A stretch of 64,000 nt of DNA from PALSA-693 sp963834725 (GCA_963834725.1 CAWICN010000001.1:496001-560000), one strand, 5' to 3'. Counted from the stretch's first letter, positions 1 to 8,867 are shown. Numbers and translations: made by a program. The notes: a model not told the origin generated them from the letters alone.

Positions 1-764
1 TTCGAGCGCTCTGCCTCCAGAAATCCCGCGAATGACGGGTGATCCTCAGGGAACCCGCAGCGACTCGACAAGGGCGCGACCCACACGGTCGCGCCAACCC
101 GCTCGGCCAGCGCGATCGTCTCCTGCCAGGCGTCGTCGCGATCGACGCCGGCGCCGACGACGAGGCAAGGGCGCTGCGCTCGGTGCAGCGCGGCCGCGAG
201 CGCATCCAGCGCGACCGAATCCGCGCTCAGGTCGCCGTGGACCGTGCGAGCAGGAACAGGCTTGGTCTCCGCGTCCCAGTCGTCCTCAGGGATCGATACA
301 AACACGGGCCCCCGCGGGCGCGCCATCGCCTCGAGGTAGGCGCGCCCGATCGCCGCCGGAACGTCCTGGGCGCGGGCCGGCTCCGACGCCCACTTGACGT
401 AGGGACGCGGGAACAGGGTCGCGTCCTGCGCGAACAGATAGGGCTCACCGGGCAGCAACGCGCGCGTCTGCTGACCGGCGGTGATCACCAGCGGGGTGTA
501 GTTGCGCATCGCGGTGAAGATGGAACCGAGGGCGTGCCCAACGCCGATCGCCGAATGCAGGTTGACAAACCCCGCATTGCCGCTGGCCTGCGCAAAGCCG
601 TCGGCCATAGCGACCGCCGAGCTCTCCTGCAGGGCAAGCACGTAGCGAAAGTCCTCCGGCCAATCGCGGAAGAATCGGAGCTCGGTCGACCCGGGGTTGC
701 CGAACACCGTCGTCATCCCCAGCTGGCGCATCAGCGCGTGGGTTGCAGCGCGGACGCTGGTCAC
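1..764 (-). CDS. Benzoylformate decarboxylase-type TPP enzyme (partial)
   Basis: This is the N-terminal 254 residues of a thiamine-diphosphate decarboxylase; the rest lies beyond the left edge. From the GTG at 764 the protein reads GNPGSTELRF with Ser at residue 26, then LQESSAVAMADG with Glu at residue 47. These match the catalytic Ser26 and cofactor-activating Glu47 of benzoylformate decarboxylase (family knowledge). The segments AGQQTRALLPGEPYLFAQD and PRPYVKW are also typical of that subfamily rather than of acetolactate synthase. The GTG overlaps the TGA of the small upstream ORF (GTGA), and an acyl-CoA ligase lies just before, so the three are probably co-transcribed. The likely reaction is decarboxylation of an aryl 2-oxo acid to an aldehyde; the substrate is inferred. 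Confidence 0.8.
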   Translation of the reverse strand, partial: MTSVRAATHALMRQLGMTTVFGNPGSTELRFFRDWPEDFRYVLALQESSAVAMADGFAQASGNAGFVNLHSAIGVGHALGSIFTAMRNYTPLVITAGQQTRALLPGEPYLFAQDATLFPRPYVKWASEPARAQDVPAAIGRAYLEAMARPRGPVFVSIPEDDWDAETKPVPARTVHGDLSADSVALDALAAALHRAQRPCLVVGAGVDRDDAWQETIALAERVGATVWVAPLSSRCGFPEDHPSFAGFLEAERS

Positions 765-886
765 CCGACGCGCTCGCCGGCGATCCAGTTGCCTTCGAGG
801 TTCGCGATCAGCGCCGGGGAGTACCGGCCGCGCCCTGGCCGGCGCATCCCGTCGGTAATCGGCCCGTACGCGTCGACGGGATCCAT
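761..886 (-). CDS. Small coupled ORF, 41 aa, unknown function
   Basis: A 41-residue ORF starts 4 bases after the stop of the acyl-CoA ligase and ends in a GTGA overlap with the decarboxylase start. Its C-terminus contains GNWIAGERVG, which resembles the first beta-strand of aldehyde dehydrogenases, so it could be the stub of a deleted ALDH or a short leader. I cannot assign a function. The tight spacing on both sides favours translation; nothing else supports it. Confidence 0.35.
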   Translation of the reverse strand: MDPVDAYGPITDGMRRPGRGRYSPALIANLEGNWIAGERVG

Positions 887-890
887 CGCG

Positions 891-2390
891 CTAGGCCCCG
901 GCGATGGCCGTCGCGTGCCCCTCCCAGTGGACAGCGCGCAGCTCTCGCTTCAGCACCTTGCCGGCCGCGGACTTGGGCAGTGGCTCGGTCCGGAGCTCGA
1001 TCTGCTTGGGCACCTTGTAGCCAGCAATCAGCTTTCGGCAATGGGCGACCAGCTCTTCGGGCTCGACCTCAGTCCGAGGCACGACCACCGCGTAGACGGC
1101 TTCGCCCCAGTGCTCGTCGGGAACACCGAAGACCGCCGCCTCGAGCACTGCGGGGTGCGCATACAGCGCCTCCTCGACCTCAGTCCCGTAGACATTCTCG
1201 CCACCAGTCACGATCATGTCCTTCGCCCGATCGACGAGGTACAAGCGGTCGCGCTCGTCGAGGTAGCCGAGATCGCCGCTGTGGTACCGGCCATCGCAGA
1301 GCGCCTCAGCCGTCGCCTCCGGCTTGTTCCAGTATCCGAGCATCACGTTCGGGCCCCCTACCAGCACCTCGCCGACCTCACCACTCGCCACCGGCTCGCC
1401 GGTGGGGCCGCCCAACTCGACCTCGACGCCCGGCACGGCTTGGCCACAGGAGCGGATCCACGATTGATCCAGCAGCTGCTCCTCGTGACGCAGCGCGGTC
1501 ACGATCGGCGCGGTCTCGGTCGCCCCATACATGTGCAGCAGCTCGATCTGGGGGAAGGCCGCGTGCGCACGACGCAACGTCTCGGTCGCAATTGGTGAGC
1601 CGCCGTGAGCGATCCCCCGCAGCGACGAAAGCTGGCGCGGGCGAGCCAGTTGCTCATCCGTAAGGGCGGAGAGCATCGTCGGGACCAGCAGCGTGTGGGT
1701 CACGCCATGCTCGGCGATCAGATCGAGCGCCGCCGCCGGGTCGAAGCTGCCCAGCACGACCTGGTGCCCCGACTGCCATTCGGTCGCAAGGACCGCAAGC
1801 GAGCCGGCGGCGTGAAACAACGGGGCGGCGACAAGCCAGCGAGTGGTGGGCTCGAACGCCCAAACCGCCTGAAAATGGATCGCGTTCGCAACTAGGTTGC
1901 GGTGCGAGAGCATCACGCCCTTCGCTTTGCCGGTTGTCCCTCCCGTGTAGAACAGTCCGGCGAGATCCCCCTCGTCACATTCGACGAAAGCCCGCTCTGG
2001 CGCGGCCTCCAACAGCGCCTCATAGCCATCTTCCAGGTCGAACACGCGCTCGACGCAACTTGGCAGATCCGCCAGCTCGACGCTCGAGAACAGCACCCGG
2101 GCGGCCGCGTCCTCGAGCGCGTAGCGCAGCTCGACAGCGGCCAGCCGAGCGTTCAGCGGCACTATCACCATCCCCGCGCCTGGAACCGCCTGATACAGCT
2201 CAAGATAGCGGTGGCAGTTATGACCGATGACCGCAACGCGGTCACCGCGTCGCAGACCGAGCTCCACCAGCGCGCTTCCGAGCCGGCGACAACGTGCCGC
2301 GAGCTCGGCGTATACAAGCCGTACCGCGCCGCACGTGATTGCGTCCTGATCGCCGGCGATCCGCTCAGCGCGCCGCAGCGGCGAAATCAT
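891..2390 (-). CDS. Class I adenylate-forming acyl-CoA ligase
   Basis: About 499 residues, the usual length for the family. It activates a carboxylic acid with ATP and transfers it to CoA. Visible ANL motifs in order are YTGGTTGKAKGVMLSH (A3, phosphate-binding), MYGATETAPI (A5), HSGDLGYLDERDRLYLVDRAKD (A7-A8 hinge) and PKSAAGKVLKREL with the A10 lysine. The frame stays open far upstream to 2660, but that extension is low-complexity and unlike the family. I place the start at ATG 2390; TTG 2399 is closer to the GGAGGAGA ribosome site and may be the real start. It heads the leftward operon with the decarboxylase. The substrate is not predictable from sequence alone; an aryl or medium-chain acid fits the context. 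Confidence 0.88.
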   Translation of the reverse strand: MISPLRRAERIAGDQDAITCGAVRLVYAELAARCRRLGSALVELGLRRGDRVAVIGHNCHRYLELYQAVPGAGMVIVPLNARLAAVELRYALEDAAARVLFSSVELADLPSCVERVFDLEDGYEALLEAAPERAFVECDEGDLAGLFYTGGTTGKAKGVMLSHRNLVANAIHFQAVWAFEPTTRWLVAAPLFHAAGSLAVLATEWQSGHQVVLGSFDPAAALDLIAEHGVTHTLLVPTMLSALTDEQLARPRQLSSLRGIAHGGSPIATETLRRAHAAFPQIELLHMYGATETAPIVTALRHEEQLLDQSWIRSCGQAVPGVEVELGGPTGEPVASGEVGEVLVGGPNVMLGYWNKPEATAEALCDGRYHSGDLGYLDERDRLYLVDRAKDMIVTGGENVYGTEVEEALYAHPAVLEAAVFGVPDEHWGEAVYAVVVPRTEVEPEELVAHCRKLIAGYKVPKQIELRTEPLPKSAAGKVLKRELRAVHWEGHATAIAGA

Positions 2391-2602
2391 CGTCGGCAAC
2401 GTCTCTCCTCCCACCAGCCCACACCGCGGGTCTGGATTCCCCCTCCCGCGGCGGTCCACCTGTACGCCCCTCGTCGGTACACACCGCTCGGGCGGGCCGG
2501 TGATGCATTGGTAGCGTGACGTTTCACGAGCCACATGCTCGCACTTCGCGGCGTGGAAAGCCAGTGTGCGACGCCGACCTGACCCCGTCGGCCCGCAGCA
2601 AT

Positions 2603-2911
2603 CTAGGCGACTCGTTGGCGTGGGGTGAATGCCGCGCCGGCACTGGCCGGCCAACGCCACCGACCGTCCAGACCGATCTCGAGCCAGCCGAGGGCTCGGC
2701 GCAGGTCGTTGATCCGGGCGGCGATCCTCTCGGCCCGAGCCGGGATGACGCCTCTCCGGATGTGACCGTCGTCGTCGAAGAGCTCCCGTTCCAGATAGCG
2801 CACCTTGGTCACTGCGGCCGACTTCTCCGCCCCGGTGAGGACCGTCGAGATCATGCGGTAGGTTGCCCGGACCTCGACGGCGGTGCTGGATGGATTGAGG
2901 TCTGTGCTCAT
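2603..2911 (-). CDS. Conserved-looking small hypothetical protein
   Basis: 102 residues, beginning MSTDLNPSST; GTG 2914 directly precedes ATG 2911 behind a good AAGGAG site. The sequence is charged and helical (KVRYLERELFDDDG, RAERIAARINDLRRALGW), with no signal peptide, membrane segment or cysteine. The regular alternation suggests two amphipathic helices. I recognise no family. It lies just upstream of the acyl-CoA ligase on the same strand, separated by about 210 bases, so it may be the first gene of that transcript. Confidence 0.55.
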   Translation of the reverse strand: MSTDLNPSSTAVEVRATYRMISTVLTGAEKSAAVTKVRYLERELFDDDGHIRRGVIPARAERIAARINDLRRALGWLEIGLDGRWRWPASAGAAFTPRQRVA

Positions 2912-2992
2912 CACAGCTTCTCCTTTCCTACCTACATGTACGACGACTCCCGGAGAGTGAGTTCATCGGTTCGCCAAAAAGATCCTTATAAT

Positions 2993-3742
2993 CTACGCCA
3001 TCGTGAGGCCACCGCTGACCGAGACGATCTGACCGGTCATGTACGAGGCGTCATCAGTGCAAAGGAATGCGACCACACCAGCGATGTCGTCGGGCTGGGC
3101 CTCACGGCGAAGTGGGATCGCCCTGGTAAGCGCGCCGCGCAGGCCGGAGGTTTTGTCGTCGCCGAGTTGGGCGAGCAACGGGGTGTCCGTCGGTCCCGGA
3201 CAGACACAGTTGACGGTGATCTGGTGGCGGGCCATCTCCCGTGCGAGCGTCTTCGTGAAGGCGATAACTCCACCTTTGGTAGCGGAGTACACCGCCTCCC
3301 CGGTGGAGCCGACCCGGCCCGCATCCGACCCGATGTTGACGATCCGTCCGCGCTGGTTGGGGATCATGTGCGCAGCCAGCACGGTCTTGCAGCAGATGAT
3401 CAGACCCTTGAGATTCACCTGCCACAGCCGGTCCCACGTCTCCTCGGTCGAGTCCATGAACGGCTCGATGACGTCGAACCCGGCGTTGTTGACCAGCAGG
3501 TCGACTGGACCCAGCTCGGCGCCGATACGAGCCACCGCGTCGGCAACCTCGGCGGAGCTGGATACGTCCATGCCTACGGCCAGGCCTTTCGTCGGCAACG
3601 CGGCGGCCGTCGACTCTGCGGTTGTGTCGTCGAGATCACAAACGGCCACGGAGGCGCCCAGTCGGGCGAGACGAGCGGTAATCGCGGCCCCGATGCCGCG
3701 CCCCGCGCCGGTCACCATTGCCACACGGCCCTCCAGCATCAT
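2993..3742 (-). CDS. SDR-family oxidoreductase
   Basis: 249 residues of a classical short-chain dehydrogenase/reductase. The nucleotide-binding motif is TGAGRGIG, followed by LVNNAG and the catalytic YSATK with an upstream Ser, and the C-terminal SVSGGLTMA. CDLDD after beta-2 suggests NAD preference (family rule). It is closest in style to FabG or 3-hydroxyacyl-CoA dehydrogenase-type SDRs. MM at the start gives two adjacent ATGs; a GGAGG lies a few bases upstream. It is divergent from the thiolase-fold gene at 3947, with about 200 bases between them that should hold both promoters. Confidence 0.85.
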   Translation of the reverse strand: MMLEGRVAMVTGAGRGIGAAITARLARLGASVAVCDLDDTTAESTAAALPTKGLAVGMDVSSSAEVADAVARIGAELGPVDLLVNNAGFDVIEPFMDSTEETWDRLWQVNLKGLIICCKTVLAAHMIPNQRGRIVNIGSDAGRVGSTGEAVYSATKGGVIAFTKTLAREMARHQITVNCVCPGPTDTPLLAQLGDDKTSGLRGALTRAIPLRREAQPDDIAGVVAFLCTDDASYMTGQIVSVSGGLTMA

Positions 3743-3946
3743 TCCCTACCTCCAGGTCTCCGGGCTATGGTAGCCAGGGCCTCATGCTCCGTCTCTCCGC
3801 CTCCCGGACGTCCCGATGGGGCGCATAGGCGAGCTGTCGATGTCACCAGGGTCGCCCGCTTATCGCAAACAGTACAGTTGGTGCCGTATGGAAGATCCAA
3901 TCATGAGGGCGAGCGATAACGCCAAGCCCCTCCCGCGGTTGTAGCA

Positions 3947-5110
3947 GTGCAGGGTAAAGCTGTCATCGCCGGCGTCGGCGAGTCGCGTTACTACAAACGG
4001 GGCGGGGCGCCCGAGACCGAGTTCCAGCTGGCGTGCACGGCCATTCGCAACGCCGTCGCCGACGCCGGGCTCACCCTCGCCGACGTCCACGGATTCGCGT
4101 CCTACATGGACCGCAACGATCCCGTTCGACTGTCAGCGGCGCTCGGCACTGGCGACCTCCATTTCTCCGCCCAGACCTTCGGCGGAGGCGGCAACGGGGC
4201 CGGCGCCGCCGTTACCCTGGCCGACGCGGCCATCACGGCCGGGTACACGGATTCCGTGGTGGTGTTCCGGGCCCTGGCCCAGGGACAGTTCCATCGCTAC
4301 GGTCAGGCCGGTGGGTCCTCACGGGCCGGTGGGGCCAGAGCCTTCACCGCGCCCTACGGGATGCTTACCCCGGCCCAGATCAACGCCATGCAGACCACCC
4401 GGTTCATGCACGAGCACGGCATCACGCAGGACACCCTGGCGGAGGTGGCGCTGGCCAGCTATCACCACGCCCAGTTCAATCCGCGGGCTGTTCGTTACGG
4501 CACGCCACTGACCCGGGACGACTACCACGCGTCGCGGTGGATCGCCGAGCCGTTCCACCTCTTCGACTGCTGTCCGGAGAACGACGGCGCCGCCGCCATC
4601 GTCGTCACCTCAGCGGAACGCGGGCACGACCTGGCCAAACGGCCGGTGGCGATCATCGCCGGAGCGCACGGCCTCGCCCACCGCGATGGAGTGCCCGCCT
4701 TCGGCGAGCGGAACTTTCCGACCGCCCACAAGCGACTCGTAGCCGAGCAGTTGTGGAAGCGATCAGGTTTCGGCCCGGAGGACATCCCGGTCGCCCAGTT
4801 CTACGAGAATTTCACCGGTCCCGTGCTGATGGCCATCTGTGAGATGGGATTCTGCGAGCCCGGTGAACTCAACGACTTCGTCGCCGACGGCAACCTCCGC
4901 TGGCCCGACGGCGGCCTTCCTGTGAACACCAGCGGCGGCAATATCGGCGAGGGCTACATCCATGGCTTCGGCAACGTGGTAGAGGCGGTCCGTCAGGTGC
5001 GCGGTGAGTCCACCTGCCAGGTCGGCGGCCCTGAAGGCGTCGACCTCAGCCTTTCGGTGTCCGGCCCCGGTTACGCGCCCGGCAGCGCGGTACTGCTCGG
5101 CAAGGGCTGA
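3947..5110 (+). CDS. Thiolase-fold (SCPx/Ltp2-like) protein lacking the Cys nucleophile
   Basis: 387 residues in the lipid-transfer-protein/SCP-x thiolase superfamily, starting at GTG with MQGKAVIAGVGESRYYKRG. At the place where thiolases carry the nucleophilic cysteine the protein has FGGGGNGAGAA, so Cys is replaced by Asn. The C-terminal catalytic loop is VNTSGGNIGEGYIHGFG. Loss of the cysteine with a retained Tyr-His loop is the pattern of Ltp2-type retro-aldolases from steroid side-chain degradation (established for that family). The DUF35 gene begins 2 bases after its stop, matching the Ltp2-DUF35 partnership. I infer a C-C cleaving aldolase acting on a CoA ester; the substrate is unknown. 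Confidence 0.82.
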   Translation: MQGKAVIAGVGESRYYKRGGAPETEFQLACTAIRNAVADAGLTLADVHGFASYMDRNDPVRLSAALGTGDLHFSAQTFGGGGNGAGAAVTLADAAITAGYTDSVVVFRALAQGQFHRYGQAGGSSRAGGARAFTAPYGMLTPAQINAMQTTRFMHEHGITQDTLAEVALASYHHAQFNPRAVRYGTPLTRDDYHASRWIAEPFHLFDCCPENDGAAAIVVTSAERGHDLAKRPVAIIAGAHGLAHRDGVPAFGERNFPTAHKRLVAEQLWKRSGFGPEDIPVAQFYENFTGPVLMAICEMGFCEPGELNDFVADGNLRWPDGGLPVNTSGGNIGEGYIHGFGNVVEAVRQVRGESTCQVGGPEGVDLSLSVSGPGYAPGSAVLLGKG

Positions 5111-5112
5111 CG

Positions 5113-5517
5113 ATGGAGTACGAAGTACTCCCCGAACTGACGCCCTTCAACCGGGACTGGTTCACCTCAGGCACACTTGCGGTGCAGTATTGCCCCGACT
5201 GCGACCTACTTCAGCATCCGCCCGAGGAGCTCTGCCACCGCTGTGGTCGGACCAACCTCGAAACGAAGGAGCTGGCGCCAACCGGCACGGTTTACAGCCA
5301 TACCGTCGTTCACTATCCGGCCAGCTCGCGCCTCGCCGCGTCCGTGCCTTACACCGTCGTGCTCGTCGCTCTGGACGAGGCGCCCCACATCCGGGTCGTG
5401 GGTGATCTCCTCGGCGACCCCCACGACGTCGCCGTCGGCATGCGGGTGGTCGCTGAGTGGTCCGAGCACCAGGCCGATGGGGAGGTGATCCGGCTCCCGC
5501 ACTGGAGGAGATCCTGA
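5113..5517 (+). CDS. DUF35 zinc-ribbon/OB-fold partner protein
   Basis: 134 residues with an N-terminal rubredoxin-like zinc ribbon (CPDC and CHRC pairs) followed by an OB-fold (APTGTVYSHTVVHYP, PYTVVLVALDEAPHIRVVGDL). This is the ChsH2 C-terminal/DUF35 family, which binds thiolase-fold aldolases and acyl-CoA. It follows the thiolase-fold gene at 3947 with two bases between them, so a complex of the two products is the natural reading. Similar pairs occur at 19168/20367 and 23124/23593 in this window. Confidence 0.85.
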   Translation: MEYEVLPELTPFNRDWFTSGTLAVQYCPDCDLLQHPPEELCHRCGRTNLETKELAPTGTVYSHTVVHYPASSRLAASVPYTVVLVALDEAPHIRVVGDLLGDPHDVAVGMRVVAEWSEHQADGEVIRLPHWRRS

Positions 5518-5608
5518 CGAAGTTCTGCGCGGCGAACGTCCACCCCGGCCGGAAGCTGATCGGCGGCTATCTCTTCGTGACCAGTGAAGTCTCACCGCTG
5601 GGGGAATC

Positions 5609-6394
5609 TCACCGTGGATCCGTCCGTGACCCGGCTCCCCGCTGCGCATGACGACGCATACCCCGTAGCCAGCGCTCCAGGTCCGACGCCTTGCGATCCA
5701 TGAAGGTCTGTGCGATTGGCGCGGTCAGGATCAGGAAGCGTTCGTCGCGAACCGCATCAACGACGAGCTCGGCGACGTACTCGGGTTCCGCGACGTCCCC
5801 GAGCTGCTCCGCAGCCCGATCCGCGTTCGGCCCGAGCATCGGCGTTCTCACCCCGAGGGGTGCGAGGAGCGACGTGCGCACACCCTGGTCGTGGTAAGTC
5901 ACCGACAGCCACTCGGCGAGACCCACTACGGCATGCTTGGTAGCCGTGTAAGCAGCGTCGCCCTGGGCGAGAAGGATGCCCGCCATCGACGCAGTGTGTA
6001 TGAGGTAGCCCTCACCCCGGCCGAGCATTTCGGGCAGCACCTTGCGGACCGCGTATACCTGCCCCATGACGTTGACCGCCCACTGGCGGGACCACGCCTC
6101 CACGTCACCGGACAGGAGATCCCCTCCGCCGCCGATCCCGGCGTTGCTGAAGCACACCTCGATTGGGCCGAGATCGGCCGCTACCTGATCCAGCGCGGCG
6201 CCTATCGACCGCTCATCACCTACATCGCACTCCACGGCGATGCCCCTGACCTCGGCGGCGACGGCCCTACCACCATCGCCGTTGCGGTCCAGCACCGCCA
6301 CGCGCCCGCCCTCGGCCGCGAAGGCGCGTGCGCAAGCCGCGCCGATCCCGCTGGCGCCTCCCGTGATCACAGCAACGCGATCTCGCAGTTCCAC
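5609..6394 (-). CDS. SDR-family oxidoreductase
   Basis: 261 residues. TGGASGIG marks the cofactor site, VLDRNGDGG follows beta-2, FSNAGIGGGG replaces the usual NNAG, and YTATKHAVVGLAEW carries the catalytic Tyr and Lys. The GTG start at 6394 lies behind GGGGAG. Fifteen bases upstream begins a four-fold 12-base tandem repeat, and beyond that a large palindromic element. The protein resembles broad-specificity SDRs found in steroid/aromatic catabolic clusters; the substrate is unknown. Confidence 0.82.
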   Translation of the reverse strand: MELRDRVAVITGGASGIGAACARAFAAEGGRVAVLDRNGDGGRAVAAEVRGIAVECDVGDERSIGAALDQVAADLGPIEVCFSNAGIGGGGDLLSGDVEAWSRQWAVNVMGQVYAVRKVLPEMLGRGEGYLIHTASMAGILLAQGDAAYTATKHAVVGLAEWLSVTYHDQGVRTSLLAPLGVRTPMLGPNADRAAEQLGDVAEPEYVAELVVDAVRDERFLILTAPIAQTFMDRKASDLERWLRGMRRHAQRGAGSRTDPR

Positions 6395-6408
6395 CGTCTC
6401 CCCTCTCT

Positions 6409-6456
6409 TTCACCGGCGACTTCACCGGCGACTTCACCGGCGACTTCACCGGCGTC
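6409..6456. repeat. Tandem repeat, 12-base unit x4, upstream of SDR start
   Basis: Four consecutive copies of TTCACCGGCGAC (the last ends in GTC). On the minus strand each unit reads GTGAAGTCGCC and therefore carries a potential GTG start. The array ends 15 bases before the GTG of the SDR gene. It is one of several short arrays at gene junctions in this window. Confidence 0.95.
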
Positions 6457-6482
6457 GTTCTAGCATAGGCACGACGCGGCTC

Positions 6483-6601
6483 AGTACTTCGAATCTCAAC
6501 TACGTTGATGATCTCAAACCTCCGCCGATAGGCCGCTATGCCCTGTTCGTCCGCGTGTCTTCACGACCAAGATCATCAACGTAGTTGAGATCTGAAGCAC
6601 T
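6483..6601. repeat. Palindromic intergenic element, copy A (119 bp)
   Basis: Two arms of about 34 bases in inverted orientation (6483-6514 and 6569-6601) share a perfect 22-base core that begins ATCTCAACTACGTTGATGAT; a 54-base centre separates them. The core of each arm is itself a small hairpin (TCAAC-tac-GTTGA). The outer ends, CTTCGAATCTCAAC and GTAGTTGAGATCTGAAGCACT read inward and outward, recur at 41178 and 63524. It lies between two minus-strand genes, 60 bases downstream of the PNPOx gene and upstream of the SDR, so it could be a small mobile repeat that also ends transcription. Confidence 0.85.
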
Positions 6602-6661
6602 CAGAGAGAATCGGAAGACGACGTCTCGGCAATCGGGCCGCGGTTAGGGGTTCGCACGAAC

Positions 6662-7264
6662 TCATTGCGGGCGGACACGCGACTCGGGCGGTCCCGGGAG
6701 GTGGTCCCTGAAGAGCTCCATCTGCTTCCACTCCGGCTCGGGCGGAACATGTCCCGGGCGTGGCGCGTAGACCGAATGCTCGAGCAGCGCCATGCGATGG
6801 ATGTATCGGGGGCAGTTGGGGAAGATCCGTTCGGCCCTGACCCGGACGACGAGTTGGGCGCCCTCGAAGGCGGCGAGGAGATCATCGTCGTTGTGCAGTG
6901 ACGCCGTTCCACTCACCCGGAGCCGGTTCGACCGCTCCCAGTCGACAAACAAGAGGCCCACCTTCGGATTGACGACGACGTTTCCGAGGCTACGGAACAT
7001 CCCGTTTCCGTCGTAGCTGGGAAACGCGACGGTGCTCGAGTCCACTACCCGGACGAATCCGGGCATGCCGCCCTTGTACGAGCAGTCCGGCCAGCCCTCG
7101 TCGTCGGCCGTCGCGAGGAAGAACATGGGGCATCGCTCGATGAGCGCCGCTTCACTCTTGGTGAACTCCCGGTGGACCGTCACTTCCTCGAGCCGGTTGG
7201 CGAGGCGTCGGGTGTCCAAGCTGTCCTGTAGCTGCCGAGAGCCGTCGTGGTACATGCCTGACAT
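6662..7264 (-). CDS. Pyridoxamine-phosphate-oxidase-like flavin/F420-binding protein
   Basis: About 200 residues from ATG 7264, which sits 8 bases behind GGGAGG; the frame remains open to 7465 but the start MSGMYHDGSRQLQD fits the family. The split-barrel core shows RCPMFFLATADDEGWPDCSYKGG, FPSYDGNGMFRSLGNV and GLLFVDWERSNRLRVSGTA, typical of PNPOx-fold proteins that bind FMN, F420 or haem. The C-terminal tail PPEPEWKQMELFRDHLP is common in this subgroup. Probable cytoplasmic redox or cofactor-binding protein; no clear partner gene is adjacent. Confidence 0.78.
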   Translation of the reverse strand: MSGMYHDGSRQLQDSLDTRRLANRLEEVTVHREFTKSEAALIERCPMFFLATADDEGWPDCSYKGGMPGFVRVVDSSTVAFPSYDGNGMFRSLGNVVVNPKVGLLFVDWERSNRLRVSGTASLHNDDDLLAAFEGAQLVVRVRAERIFPNCPRYIHRMALLEHSVYAPRPGHVPPEPEWKQMELFRDHLPGPPESRVRPQ

Positions 7265-7446
7265 CTCGTGTGCCTCCCGGTGATTGCGTGCTGTGGCCTC
7301 CAGCGTAACGGGCGGCCAAGCGGCGATCGCTGGCAGCGCGAGGTCGAGCCCCACCTGCTCGCGGGTCATGAACACCTCCAGCACCAGCTCATGGGCGGTG
7401 ACCCGGCTCACAACCTTTTCGCAGGCCACGATCTGCGGATTTGAGC

Positions 7447-7482
7447 GGCGGGAGGACCGCAGCACGTTTGGGTCCTCCCGCC
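7447..7482 (-). terminator. Hairpin downstream of the beta-helix gene
   Basis: GGCGGGAGGACC (7447-7458) and GGTCCTCCCGCC (7471-7482) form a perfect 12-bp stem with a 12-base loop, 43 bases after the stop of the minus-strand beta-helix gene. There is no T-tract, so it is a terminator-like stem rather than a canonical intrinsic terminator. Confidence 0.55.
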
Positions 7483-7524
7483 ATCTATGACGGCCGCAAC
7501 TCCACCAGCTTGATGTCTACGCCG

Positions 7525-8865
7525 TCACCCTACTTTATACGGGAAGAGTTGTACCGGAATGTCAACGTGGTAGAAGGAGTTGTCGTGCCGGTCGGCATCC
7601 AGGTTTTTTCTCGTCCCCATCCAGATGCCGAAATGATCGTCGGAAATGCGGTTGTGGGCAATAGTGACCTGGACTCGCACCGGGCCCGCCCACACCAGGA
7701 TGCCCGTCGTCTCGGTGACAGTCACAACACCGTCAAGGTTGTCGCCCTGTACGAACTGGCCCGGAACCATGTTCGTACCGATGACATTCCTGACGATCAC
7801 GTTTCCGTTGAGATCCTCCCCCTTGGACGCGTTCGGGTCCATGGTTGGGTCGAGGAGGTGGGCATGCAGGGTCACGCCGGCGAGCTGATTACCCGCGATG
7901 AAGTTGCCCTCCACCAGGTTGTCATATGACGCGGTGCCTCCACTGGCGTTCGCAAACAGGACGCCTGCTCCCTCACCGAGGTGGCCGTTGTCGGTGATGA
8001 CGTTGCCGAGGATGGCGTTGCGGTACACGCCAGCCACGGAGGGTTGAGGTTGGCCGGCGGCGTTGAGCGCATCGGGGTTGTGGCCAGGGACGGTAATCCC
8101 ACAGTCGGATTGATTCTCGGTAACCGTGTTGCCCTGGATCAAGTTGTCGTGTGTGGGGCCCGTCTCGTCGGTCAACAGAATCCCACCCGAGTTGCCGGAT
8201 ATGAAGTTATGGCCGATCGCCGAGTTGGCCACCCCGATGAAGTGAACGCCCTCACCGCAGTCCCCCGGGACCTGACCGGCCGCCTGGCATTCAAAGTACG
8301 TTGAGGCGGGAGGAACCCCTCCACCCAGATCGTTGTTGACGACCTGATTGTTGTGGATCGATATATCCGAAGTGGGCCGGTTGGGCGGGATGGTGGCCGC
8401 CAGGATGCCCTCACCCAGGGCGTCCCGGACCACAAAGCCCGAGAACGATACACGCGAGCTCACGATGACGACCGCGGCGAAGATCGGCAGGGGCCCGACC
8501 GGGGGTGGAACGACAAACGTCGGAGTAACTCCCGCTTCGTCGATCGTCGCGGCCCGGCCGACCAGCGACAGAGGCTTCTGTACGACCACCTGCTCGTGGT
8601 AGACGCCCGCGCACACCACGACCATCGCTCCGGGTGCAGCCGCGTCGACCGCGCCCTGGATCGTGTTGTACCGGGCCGATGCGCACGACCTGTCACCCTT
8701 GCCCGCTGAGCCGGTGGGGGAGACGTACAAGGTGGGCTGAGCGCCCTGATCGTGAACACCCGGCGCGGCTGCGGCTGTCCCGATGGTCAGGGCCATGACC
8801 CCGCCCATGACCAACGCCGACGCCGCGACTGACGCCGCGACGCGACGTGACCGACATGATCCCAT
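7525..8865 (-). CDS. Secreted right-handed parallel beta-helix protein
   Basis: 446 residues from ATG 8865, with AAGGAG seven bases upstream. The N-terminus MGSCRSRRVAASVAASALVM then a hydrophobic stretch ending in TAAAAPG is a Sec signal peptide with probable cleavage after AAA. The mature part starts with a PbH1-type YVSPTGSAGKGDRSCASA and YNTIQGAVDAAAPGA, then many turns of the form NxIxxNxxxG (for example HNFISGNSGGILL, RNAILGNVITDNG, GNFIAGNQLAGV). This is the Pfam Beta_helix/NosD-like architecture of extracellular carbohydrate-binding or lyase-like proteins. No catalytic residues can be assigned. A longer in-frame ORF reading upstream to 9585 is spurious because it crosses the neighbouring gene in another frame. 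Confidence 0.85.
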   Translation of the reverse strand: MGSCRSRRVAASVAASALVMGGVMALTIGTAAAAPGVHDQGAQPTLYVSPTGSAGKGDRSCASARYNTIQGAVDAAAPGAMVVVCAGVYHEQVVVQKPLSLVGRAATIDEAGVTPTFVVPPPVGPLPIFAAVVIVSSRVSFSGFVVRDALGEGILAATIPPNRPTSDISIHNNQVVNNDLGGGVPPASTYFECQAAGQVPGDCGEGVHFIGVANSAIGHNFISGNSGGILLTDETGPTHDNLIQGNTVTENQSDCGITVPGHNPDALNAAGQPQPSVAGVYRNAILGNVITDNGHLGEGAGVLFANASGGTASYDNLVEGNFIAGNQLAGVTLHAHLLDPTMDPNASKGEDLNGNVIVRNVIGTNMVPGQFVQGDNLDGVVTVTETTGILVWAGPVRVQVTIAHNRISDDHFGIWMGTRKNLDADRHDNSFYHVDIPVQLFPYKVG

Positions 8866-8867
8866 TG

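Noticed and set aside
39..1598. Long plus-strand frame of 519 codons
   Set aside because: It is antisense to the acyl-CoA ligase and decarboxylase, which have clear family motifs. It reads as arginine/histidine-rich low-complexity protein, the usual shadow in G+C-rich DNA.
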